From Paracoccus pantotrophus (GTDB lineage Bacteria; Pseudomonadota; Alphaproteobacteria; Rhodobacterales; Rhodobacteraceae): a stretch of DNA of 64,000 nucleotides. The position numbers were made by a program, and so were the translations under genes. The notes under the pieces were generated by a model. It made no database searches and was not told the origin of the DNA. It worked only from the letters and a program-made list of their open reading frames with translations. Where the stretch lies: contig NZ_CP044423.1 in NCBI RefSeq assembly GCF_008824185.1, positions 261,501 to 325,500 of the forward strand, in the 5' to 3' direction. Within the stretch, counting starts at the first letter, position 1, and each line of letters begins with the position of its first letter. Below, in pieces: positions 9,244 to 16,236 of the stretch.

Positions 9244-9500
9244 GCCCCGCCTCCGTCTTGATGATCCCCGTTCCCGCGGTCGCCAGCTTCGCGCCCCCCG
9301 CCTTCCAGGCCGCGGGTGATGCCCGGCAGCGCCCAGACCGGGCAGAAGCGCAGCGCCGCGGTCGCCAGCAGCACCAGCCCGGCCAGCGCCGCCGCCCCGC
9401 TCCATGCCGGCGACAGCCCGGCCAGCAAGGCCAAGAGCACCAGCCCGATGCCCAGCACCAGCCGCAGCGCCCGCTCGGCGGTTCCGATATTGATCCGCAT
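9240..9500 (-). CDS. DUF2892 (YgaP-like) inner membrane protein
   Basis: An 86-residue protein with the DUF2892 signature: MRINIGTAERALRLVLG followed by two hydrophobic helices (about residues 11-31 and 34-50) and the FCPVWALPGI end of the domain. The last 25 residues are hydrophilic and rich in Gly and Asp. DUF2892 domains are often attached to or encoded beside rhodanese, sulfide-quinone reductase and persulfide enzymes, as here. It lies 15 bases after the persulfide enzyme gene and overlaps the next gene by four bases. Exact role unknown. Confidence 0.85.
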   Translation of the reverse strand: MRINIGTAERALRLVLGIGLVLLALLAGLSPAWSGAAALAGLVLLATAALRFCPVWALPGITRGLEGGGREAGDRGNGDHQDGGGA

Positions 9501-9515
9501 CCTTCCTCCTCCGCC

Positions 9516-10547
9516 TCAGTCCCAGGGCGCCTGCAGCAGGTCCAGCGGGATCTTCAGGTAGCGCCGGCCGTTCGCCTCCGGCGCGGGCAGCCGGCCGGCA
9601 TTGGTGTTGACCTGCAGCGCATGCAGGATCAGCTTGGGCATCGGCAGGGTGCGGTCGCGCGCCTGCCGCGCCGCCACGAACGCGGCCTCGGTGCGGTATC
9701 GCGCCATGTGGCTGTTCCTGGCCTTCTGCTCGGCCACGGTCGATTCCCAGGCCGGCGCCCGCCCGCCCTGGCAATAGTCGTGGCCGGTGAAGACCCGCGT
9801 CGCGTCCGGCAAGGCCAGGATCGCCTGGATCGAGCGCCACAGCGCATGCGCGTCGCCGCCGGGGAAATCCGCCCGCGCCGTGCCGCTGTCGGGCATGAAC
9901 AGCGTGTCATGCACGAAGGCCGCGTCGCCGATCACATAGGAGATCGAGGCCAGGGTATGGCCGGGCGAGAACAGCACCCGCGCCGGGATCGAGCCGAGGC
10001 GGAAGGTCTCGCCCTCGGCGAAAAGCTTGTCCCATTGCGAGCCGTCGGCGGGAAAGTCCGGCCAGTTGTAGAATTCCTTCCACAGTTTCTGCACCTCGAC
10101 CACCTTCTCGCCGATGGCGGTGGGGGCGCCGGTCCTGCGCCTGAGATAATCGGCGGCCGAGAAATGGTCGGCATGGGGATGGGTGTCGAGGATCCATTCC
10201 AGCGCGTAGCCCTTCTCGGCGATGAAGGCGAGGATGCGGTCGGCCTCGATGGTGGCGGTGGCGCCGGATTTCTCGTCATAGTCCAGCACCGGGTCGATGA
10301 CCGCGCATTGGCCGGTCGCCGGATCGGCCACCACATATTGCACCGAGCCGGTGCGCGCCTCGTAGAAGCCGGTCACTTCGGGCGCGGGTGCCAGGGCCGC
10401 CGGGCCCGCATCGGAACCGGGTTCGGCCTGCGGTTCGGCCTGCGGTTCGGAACGGGTGGCGGGCCGGGTGTCGGAACCGGGATCGAGATCGAGATCGAGA
10501 TCGGGTGTCGAGACCGGGCCGGCGGCCGAGGTCGGGGCATGGCGCAT
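9516..10547 (-). CDS. Persulfide dioxygenase-like metallo-beta-lactamase fold enzyme
   Basis: A 343-residue enzyme of the ETHE1/Blh group: non-heme iron persulfide dioxygenases that turn glutathione persulfide into sulfite plus glutathione. The metal motif THPHADHFSA (His123, His125, Asp127, His128) and later GHTLASISY and FTGHDYCQGG are present. ATG at 10547 has a strong GGAGGAG ribosome binding site. The first 55 residues are an unusual low-complexity extension (DLDLDLDP, then SEPQAEPQAEP) built on 6-base and 12-base DNA repeats; the catalytic domain starts near residue 57. It heads the sulfur operon and lies behind the palindrome at 10590-10609. The alternative is a related hydrolase of the same fold. 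Confidence 0.85.
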   Translation of the reverse strand: MRHAPTSAAGPVSTPDLDLDLDPGSDTRPATRSEPQAEPQAEPGSDAGPAALAPAPEVTGFYEARTGSVQYVVADPATGQCAVIDPVLDYDEKSGATATIEADRILAFIAEKGYALEWILDTHPHADHFSAADYLRRRTGAPTAIGEKVVEVQKLWKEFYNWPDFPADGSQWDKLFAEGETFRLGSIPARVLFSPGHTLASISYVIGDAAFVHDTLFMPDSGTARADFPGGDAHALWRSIQAILALPDATRVFTGHDYCQGGRAPAWESTVAEQKARNSHMARYRTEAAFVAARQARDRTLPMPKLILHALQVNTNAGRLPAPEANGRRYLKIPLDLLQAPWD

Positions 10548-10589
10548 CGAATACTCCTCCTGCACGCAGATCGCGCGTCGCAATAAAGC

Positions 10590-10609
10590 ATATTCAAGTA
10601 TGCGAATAT
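10590..10609 (-). promoter_or_regulatory. SqrR/BigR-type operator (ATTC-N8-GAAT)
   Basis: ATATTC at 10590-10595 and GAATAT at 10604-10609 form a perfect 6-bp palindrome around an 8-base spacer. ATTC-N8-GAAT is the described target of SqrR, the persulfide-sensing ArsR-family repressor of Rhodobacter capsulatus, and resembles BigR boxes. It lies 43 bases before the start codon of the persulfide-dioxygenase-like gene, in an AT-rich patch suited to a promoter. No sqrR-like gene is in the window. Confidence 0.75.
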
Positions 10610-10800
10610 ATGCAAGGCCGCCGGAGGAGGGAAAGCTTGCGCCCTTGCGCTTGACGGCGGCAGGATCTTCGATTCTTCTGAAGAACCGGGGCGTCATCGT
10701 GCGGCGGCGCGCCTTCGCAGGGCTTGATTTCGCAGCATCTTGCGGAAAGGCAATGCCAGACTGGCGCCAGGAGTTCCAAAGCCAACGGGAGGAGAAGGGA

Positions 10801-11919
10801 ATGAGGATCGGCTGCCCCAAGGAGATCAAGCCGCAGGAATTTCGCGTCGGCCTGGCACCCGCCGCCGCCGCCGAGGCGGTCATGCGCGGCCACCAGGTTC
10901 TGGTCGAGACCGGCGCCGGCCTGGGCTCGGGCTTCGCCGACGAGGATTACCTGGCCGCGGGGGCGCAGATCGCACCGGATGCGGCCGCGGTCTTTGCCGA
11001 GGCCGAGCTGATCGTCAAGGTCAAGGAGCCGCAGGCGCCCGAACGCGCCATGCTGCGGCAGGGGCAGGTGCTGTTCACCTATCTGCACCTGGCGCCCGAT
11101 CCGGCACAGACGCGCGAGCTGCTGGCCTCGGGCGTGACCGCGATCGCCTATGAGACGGTGACGGATGCGCGCGGCGGGCTGCCGCTCTTGGCGCCGATGT
11201 CCGAGGTGGCGGGGCGGCTTGCACCGCAGGTCGGCGCCTGGGCGCTGCAAAAGGCCAATGGCGGGCGCGGCGTACTGCTGGGGGGCGTGCCGGGGGTCAG
11301 GCCGGCCAATGTGCTGATCATCGGCGGCGGCGTGGTCGGTGCCGCGGCGGCGCGGGTCGCGGTCGGCATGGGTGCCAACGTGACGGTGATGGACCGGTCG
11401 CTGCCGCGGCTGTCCTGGCTCGACGATCTCTTCATGGGCAAGCTGACTACCCAGCATGCCAGCGCAGCCGCGACCGCCGAGCTGATCCAGCGCGCCGACA
11501 TGGTGATTGGTGCCGTGCTGGTGCCGGGGGCTGCGGCGCCGAAGCTGGTGTCGCGGGCGCAGCTTGAAACCATGCCGCGCGGCGCGGTGCTGGTCGATGT
11601 CGCCATCGACCAGGGCGGCTGTTTCGAGACCTCGCGCCCCACCACGCACCAGGATCCGATCTACGAGGTCGACGGCGTGATCCATTACTGCGTGGCCAAC
11701 ATGCCCGGCGCGGTGGCGCGCACCTCGACCCAGGCGCTCGGCAATGCCACGCTGCCCTTCCTGCTGGCCCTGGCCGACAAGGGCTGGCGCCGCGCGCTGG
11801 CCGATGACGCGCATCTGCGCGCCGGCCTGGCCACGCATGAGGGGCAGCTGACCTCGCCGCCGGTGGGCGAGGCGCTGGGGCTGGCGGCGATCACCCCCGA
11901 CCAGCTGCTGGCCGGCTAG
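10801..11919 (+). CDS. ald: Alanine dehydrogenase
   Basis: A 372-residue enzyme that interconverts L-alanine and pyruvate plus ammonia with NAD(H). The N-terminal domain has MRIGCPKEIKPQEFRVGL and the catalytic regions VKVKEPQ and LFTYLHLAPD. The Rossmann domain has the motif IIGGGVVGAAAARVAVGMGA near residue 170. The C-terminal part includes HYCVANMPGAVARTST, typical of Ald. Length equals the family norm, and a GGAGGAG ribosome binding site precedes ATG 10801. Divergent from the sulfur operon and alone in its transcription unit; the end is a hairpin shared with the next, convergent gene. Confidence 0.95.
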   Translation: MRIGCPKEIKPQEFRVGLAPAAAAEAVMRGHQVLVETGAGLGSGFADEDYLAAGAQIAPDAAAVFAEAELIVKVKEPQAPERAMLRQGQVLFTYLHLAPDPAQTRELLASGVTAIAYETVTDARGGLPLLAPMSEVAGRLAPQVGAWALQKANGGRGVLLGGVPGVRPANVLIIGGGVVGAAAARVAVGMGANVTVMDRSLPRLSWLDDLFMGKLTTQHASAAATAELIQRADMVIGAVLVPGAAAPKLVSRAQLETMPRGAVLVDVAIDQGGCFETSRPTTHQDPIYEVDGVIHYCVANMPGAVARTSTQALGNATLPFLLALADKGWRRALADDAHLRAGLATHEGQLTSPPVGEALGLAAITPDQLLAG

Positions 11920-11938
11920 GGCTTCGCTGCGGCCCTAG
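11916..11938. terminator. Hairpin containing both stop codons of convergent genes
   Basis: CTAGGGC (11916-11922) pairs with GCCCTAG (11932-11938) around a 9-base loop. The stop TAG of ald lies in the left arm and the stop TAG of the minus-strand CYTH-CHAD gene in the right arm. There is no T-run, so it is a weak terminator or an mRNA-end protector. Confidence 0.45.
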
Positions 11939-13419
11939 CGCCAGAATCGCTTGGCATCGACGAAGGCCTCATGGGCTTCGGCGGCGGCCTCGATCAGGTT
12001 GCGCTTGTCGCGATCCGTGCCCAGGATCGCGGCCGCGGCGGGATCGCCGGCCAAGCCCAGCCGCTCGACCAGCGCCGGGGCGGCCGCCAGGTCGTTCAGC
12101 GCCCCCATGCGATCCTGCAACGCCTCGAGCGCGGCCAAGAAGCGCGCGGCCCGCCGCCTGCGGCGCTTTTCCGCATAAAGCGGCGCAAAGAACTCGGCGG
12201 CATAGCGCAGCTTCTTGGCGTCCTTGCGCAATTCGTGCCGGGTCTCGTCATCCACATCGGCAAGGCCGATGCCGTCCTTCTTGACCTTGCGGCGCAGGCG
12301 GTCGAGCGCGGCCGAGGCGTATTCGCGCAGGGGCAGGCCGCGGATCTCGGCGCCCGAGGGCTGCATGGTCCAGGGTCCGATGGCAAGGTATTCCGCCAGG
12401 TCAAGCATCAGCAGCCGCGCCCGGCGCGATTCCAGCATCCCGCGGGCCTGGTCATAGGCCGCCATCCGCGCCGGTTCCAGCCGGGCGCGCAACGCTTCCG
12501 GCCGGCAGCGCATGCGCAGCACGTCCAGGTCGCGCGCCTCGCCCAGCACCCCGGCAAGCCAGCGGGTTTCCCGGTTCAGCCGAGGGCCGGTCTCGTCCTG
12601 AAGCATCGGCCTGAAGATGGCAAAGGCCGAGCGCAGCCGGCGCAGCGCCACCCGTGCCTGATGCACGGCCTCGGGGTTTGCGGGGTCGACCAGCGGCTCG
12701 TTGAGCCGGAACTGCCGCAGGCAGGCGGCGCCGATCGCGCGAAACCCCTCTGCCGCCACCATGTCGCGATGCAGGGCGACCGGCGCCGCCTTGTGCATGT
12801 GCAGCACCGGCCCCAACAGGCGAAAGCCGTGATCCGCCTCGGTCAGGACGCCAAGGCGCAGCGGCGCGATCTCGTCCAGCCGGCGGGCCAGCGCGTAAAG
12901 GGCGGCGGGCGCGCCGTCGCGCAGCGCCAGCCGCAGCTCGCAGCGCGCCGAGCGGCGGTCGGCGGCCGTCACCTCGCCGCGGTCCAGCGCCAGCTCGATA
13001 TCGGCGCCCTGCCAGGACAGGGTCCAGAGCTGCCGCCGGAGGCACAGGCCGAACAGCGGGCCGATCTCGGCGATCTTCGCCGGCGGAAGCGTGCAAAGCG
13101 GCGTGCGCTCGTCCAGCACCGGCCTGTCGGCCGCGACGGGCTGGCGCCATTCCGGCAGCACGAACAGATCGGCGGTGCTGCCTGTGGCCCTGACGGTCTG
13201 GACGCGCGCGGTTTCGCCCTCACTTTCGCCTTCGGTCAGGCTCAGCGTGAAGCCGGCGGTGGCCAGATCCCGGTCGGGCGTGTCGAAATAGGTGGCACGG
13301 ACCGGCAGGACGGCCGGCTCGCCCGGCAGCAGGTCCGAGGCGCGCAGGGCCTCGGCCGCATCGGGTGCGATCTCGAGCATCAGTTCCGGCACGGAGACCA
13401 TGGTTTTCTGTTGCGGCAT
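11935..13419 (-). CDS. CYTH and CHAD domain protein
   Basis: A 494-residue two-domain protein. The first 200 residues form a CYTH (triphosphate tunnel metalloenzyme) domain: PELMLEIAPDAAE, then RATYFDTPDRDLATAG, then CELRLALRDG. The rest is a CHAD domain, a His-rich helical polyphosphate-binding fold: EAVHQARVALRRLRSAFAIF, and HELRKDAKKLRYAAEFFAPLY near the end. Family members bind or cleave inorganic polyphosphate or triphosphate in the cytoplasm. ATG at 13419 has a GGAAGG ribosome binding site; upstream in-frame starts would intrude on the protease gene. The polyphosphate role is family knowledge, not shown here. Confidence 0.88.
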   Translation of the reverse strand: MPQQKTMVSVPELMLEIAPDAAEALRASDLLPGEPAVLPVRATYFDTPDRDLATAGFTLSLTEGESEGETARVQTVRATGSTADLFVLPEWRQPVAADRPVLDERTPLCTLPPAKIAEIGPLFGLCLRRQLWTLSWQGADIELALDRGEVTAADRRSARCELRLALRDGAPAALYALARRLDEIAPLRLGVLTEADHGFRLLGPVLHMHKAAPVALHRDMVAAEGFRAIGAACLRQFRLNEPLVDPANPEAVHQARVALRRLRSAFAIFRPMLQDETGPRLNRETRWLAGVLGEARDLDVLRMRCRPEALRARLEPARMAAYDQARGMLESRRARLLMLDLAEYLAIGPWTMQPSGAEIRGLPLREYASAALDRLRRKVKKDGIGLADVDDETRHELRKDAKKLRYAAEFFAPLYAEKRRRRRAARFLAALEALQDRMGALNDLAAAPALVERLGLAGDPAAAAILGTDRDKRNLIEAAAEAHEAFVDAKRFWR

Positions 13420-13549
13420 TTCGACCTTCCATCGGGCGCTTCCAGACATCGTGCCGGCCCGTCCCGGAACGGGTGGCGGCAGATGCAGGATAACCGATGC
13501 CTGAAACACCTCCATGTCGGTTTTCGCCGAAACGCCGATAGCGCCGGGA

Positions 13550-14830
13550 TCATCGGCAGGGATCGGGCGGGCTGACCAGGCCGTGACCGAAGACCTCGTC
13601 ATGGCCGGCCTTGCCCAGGTCGCGCGCACTGGATCGCAGCCGGGCCCGCACCTCGGCCGGGGTCAGGTCCGGCTCCTTCTGCATCAGCAGCGCGGCGGCG
13701 GCGGTGACGAAGGGCGTCGCGAAGGAGGTGCCGGTCTTGGTGCGCGCCCCGCGGATCGAGGCGGCGGTCCAGACATCCACCCCCGGCGCCGCCAGGTCGA
13801 TATGCCCGCCCCGGTTCGCCCGGCGATAGACCTGGGCGCGGCGGTCGACGGCGGTGACGGCGATCACCTGCGGATAGGCGGCCGGATAGGCCGGCTTCGC
13901 CGCCGGCCCGCCATTGCCCGCCGCCGCCACCAGCACGATCCCGGCCCGGTCCATGCGGCGGATCTGTTCGGCCAAGGCGTCGTTGGCCGGCCCGGCCAGG
14001 GACAGGTTCACGATCCGCACCCGCTGCGCGGCCAGGTAGTCCAGCGCCTCGACCAGCGCGAAGGCATCGGCGCGCTCGTCCTGGCGCTGCTTGTGAAAGG
14101 CATCGACGGCGATCAGCGGCGCCTGCGGCACCAGGCCCGGCGTGCGGCTGTCGGCACGCCCGACCAGCAGCGCCGCCACCGCGGTGCCATGCAGCCTGTC
14201 GGAATCCGCCGCCCCGTCGCCCGAGGCGATGCGGTGCAGGCTGATCTGTGCTGTCTCCAGCGCCTCGTGCCCGATGTTGAGCCCGGTATCCACCATGCCG
14301 ATCCGGGGCGGCGTGCCGCAGCCCGTGCCATGCGCCGGCCATGCGATCATCTGCCGGGCCGGGCAGTCGGCACCCCGGCAGCCCGGCGCATTGCCCGGCC
14401 GGTAGTAATGGTTGAAATCGGCTGCCGTGGCCGAGCCCATGCCGCGCACCACCTCGCGCGCCTGCTCAAGGGGCATGGCGGCGGGCTTGCGCAGACGGTG
14501 CATCGGCTCGCCCGCGCTCAGCCGGGTCTCGTGCAGCACCTCGAAGCCCATGCCCTGCAACTGCGCCAGGTCGGCGGGCGCCAGGCCGCGCGCGATCACC
14601 TCGTCCGGCGCGCGCTGGGGCAGGGGTGCGGCCTGCACCCGCGGCTGGGCCGGCGGCGCCCTGCGGCGGCGCGGGGCGTCATCGTCGTCGTCATCATCAT
14701 CATCATCATCGTCGTCGTCGTCGTCGTCGTCGGCCCAGGCGGCAGCGGGCGCTGTCCAGTCGGCGCCGGGGCGCAGGTCGGCCAGCAGCATGGCGGCCAG
14801 CACGGTCACGAACAGCAGCAGGCGCGGCAT
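13550..14830 (-). CDS. Exported S8 (subtilisin-like) serine protease with poly-Asp segment
   Basis: A 426-residue subtilase. A signal peptide (MPRLLLFVTVLAAMLLA) is followed by a run of 18 Asp at residues 34-51, then an Arg/Pro-rich linker. The catalytic triad is complete: Asp181 in GMVDTGLN, His214 in LHGTAVAALLVG, Ser369 in GTSFATPFVTAAAA; the oxyanion Asn306 lies in AAAGNGG. Two Cys pairs between residues 151 and 171 may form disulfides. ATG at 14830 has GGAGGAAGG upstream. It is divergent from the sigma factor gene over 95 bases, suggesting control by that sigma/anti-sigma pair. The Asp run could bind calcium or act as a charged spacer; this is inference. Confidence 0.9.
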   Translation of the reverse strand: MPRLLLFVTVLAAMLLADLRPGADWTAPAAAWADDDDDDDDDDDDDDDDDDAPRRRRAPPAQPRVQAAPLPQRAPDEVIARGLAPADLAQLQGMGFEVLHETRLSAGEPMHRLRKPAAMPLEQAREVVRGMGSATAADFNHYYRPGNAPGCRGADCPARQMIAWPAHGTGCGTPPRIGMVDTGLNIGHEALETAQISLHRIASGDGAADSDRLHGTAVAALLVGRADSRTPGLVPQAPLIAVDAFHKQRQDERADAFALVEALDYLAAQRVRIVNLSLAGPANDALAEQIRRMDRAGIVLVAAAGNGGPAAKPAYPAAYPQVIAVTAVDRRAQVYRRANRGGHIDLAAPGVDVWTAASIRGARTKTGTSFATPFVTAAAALLMQKEPDLTPAEVRARLRSSARDLGKAGHDEVFGHGLVSPPDPCR

Positions 14831-14859
14831 TTCCCTTCCTCCATGAAGCCGGTTTCTGG

Positions 14860-14883
14860 ACATTCTACGCCCGACACATTCTA
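14860..14883. promoter_or_regulatory. Direct repeat ACATTCTA x2 in divergent promoter region
   Basis: ACATTCTA occurs at 14860-14867 and 14876-14883, 16 bases apart, in the only 95 bases between the protease gene and the sigma factor gene. The area is AT-rich compared with its surroundings. It may be a promoter or binding element shared by both genes; I cannot assign a known motif. Confidence 0.35.
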
Positions 14884-14925
14884 TTATTCCCCGCCCAGGT
14901 CAACTTTCCCCCTCCGGAGGTCTTC

Positions 14926-15417
14926 ATGGATGCGGCTTTCGGCGAAGCCCTGATCGCCCTTTTGCCGAACCTGCGGCGGTTTGCGCTGTCGCTGTCGCGC
15001 CGCGCCGATCTGGCCGACGACCTGGTGCAGATCACCGTCGAGCGCGCCATCACCCATGCCGCCGGCTTCGACCGCCGCGCGCGGCTGGAGCCGTGGCTGT
15101 TCCGCATCATGCGCAACGCCTGGATCGACCAGACCCGGCGGCAAAGGACCGCGGGCGCCCAGCTCGACATCTTTGAAATGCCCGAGGCGCTGCCGGTGGA
15201 CCCGGCCCCGGCGCTCGAGGCGCATCTGATGCTGCAATCGGTCGAGGCGGCGATGGCCACCCTGCCGCCCGAGCAGCGCGAGGTGCTGCATCTCGTCTGC
15301 GTCGAGGAGATGAGCTATGCCGAGACCGCCGAGGTGCTGTCGATCCCGGTCGGCACGGTGATGAGCCGGCTGTCGCGGGCCCGGCTCGCGCTGGCCGGGA
15401 AATTGGGAATAGAATGA
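14926..15417 (+). CDS. ECF-type RNA polymerase sigma factor
   Basis: A 163-residue sigma-70-family factor with only regions 2 and 4. Region 2 (about residues 10-80) has the core-binding segment ADLADDLVQITVERAI and the -10 recognition helix with PWLFRIMRNAWIDQTRR. Region 4 (about 105-160) has LPPEQREVLHLVCVEEMSYAE and the recognition helix GTVMSRLSRAR. ATG at 14926 has a CCGGAGG ribosome binding site. It is followed 45 bases later by a membrane anti-sigma protein, the standard ECF arrangement, and is divergent from the exported protease. The stress it answers to is unknown. Confidence 0.93.
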   Translation: MDAAFGEALIALLPNLRRFALSLSRRADLADDLVQITVERAITHAAGFDRRARLEPWLFRIMRNAWIDQTRRQRTAGAQLDIFEMPEALPVDPAPALEAHLMLQSVEAAMATLPPEQREVLHLVCVEEMSYAETAEVLSIPVGTVMSRLSRARLALAGKLGIE

Positions 15418-15462
15418 CGGGTGGCGCGTATACGGCGGGCAACCCGGCGGGAGAACAGGCCC

Positions 15463-16206
15463 ATGCAGATCGACGATGAGACCCTGATGGCGCTGGCCGA
15501 TGGCGAGCTGGAGCCCGGCCGGGCCGAGGCGGTGCGCCGGGCCGTCGCGGCCGATCCCGAATTGCAGCGCCGCCTGCACCGCTTTGCCGAGACGCGGCGG
15601 CTGCTTGGCACCCTCAGGACCGGCGCCGCAGGCGAAGACCCGCTGGCCGGCATGATCCGTGCCGCTGCCTCTGCCGCGCCGGAGCCTGCGCCGCAGGCGG
15701 CACCGTGCCCGCCCGCACCCGCGCCAAGGGCTCCGGCCGCGAACCTGAATCGCAGCCCATGGCTGGCGCTGGCCGCTTCGGCCGCGCTGGCCGTCCTTGG
15801 CCTTGGCTGGTGGGAGTGGTCGGGACGGGGCGGCGAAGGGCTGCCGGGGGCCGAACTGGCGGCGCTGGACGAATTGCCCTCGGGCGAGGTGCGGGTGCTG
15901 GCGGACGGCACCGAGATCAGCATGATCGCCTCGTTCCAGCTGCCCGAGGGGCAGCTTTGCCGCGAATACGAAACCGCCCGCGAGCGGATGCTGCGCATCG
16001 TGCTGGCCTGCCGCGACGCGGAGGGCTGGCAGGCGCGCTTCGCCGCCCGGTCCGAGGCGGATGGCGCGGACTACCGCCCGGCCTCGGGTCCGGAAAGCAT
16101 CGAGGCGACGCTTGCCGCCCTGGATGCGGGCGAGCCGCTGACCCCGAGGACGAGGCGCTGGCCCTGCGCGCCCTGGCCGGGGAATAGATCGGCGGCGGCG
16201 GCGTAA
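15463..16206 (+). CDS. Transmembrane anti-sigma factor (C-terminus apparently frameshifted)
   Basis: A 247-residue protein starting MQIDDETLMALADGELEPGR, typical of anti-sigma factors that hold an ECF factor at the membrane. It has a cytoplasmic N-terminal helical part, a Pro/Ala-rich linker, one membrane helix at about residues 99-117, and a periplasmic C-terminal domain. No zinc-binding HxxxCxxC motif is seen. The last 18 codons in this frame are unusual (TRRWPCAPWPGNRS). One base over, the DNA reads PEDEALALRALAGE and stops at 16187, a far more natural end, so a single-base indel near 16140 is likely. Confidence 0.82.
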   Translation: MQIDDETLMALADGELEPGRAEAVRRAVAADPELQRRLHRFAETRRLLGTLRTGAAGEDPLAGMIRAAASAAPEPAPQAAPCPPAPAPRAPAANLNRSPWLALAASAALAVLGLGWWEWSGRGGEGLPGAELAALDELPSGEVRVLADGTEISMIASFQLPEGQLCREYETARERMLRIVLACRDAEGWQARFAARSEADGADYRPASGPESIEATLAALDAGEPLTPRTRRWPCAPWPGNRSAAAA

Positions 16207-16236
16207 TCCTGCGGTGAGACCGCAAAGGAGAATGCC

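Noticed and set aside
14677..14730. Triplet repeat read as a non-coding microsatellite
   Set aside because: It lies in frame inside the subtilase gene and encodes the Asp run.
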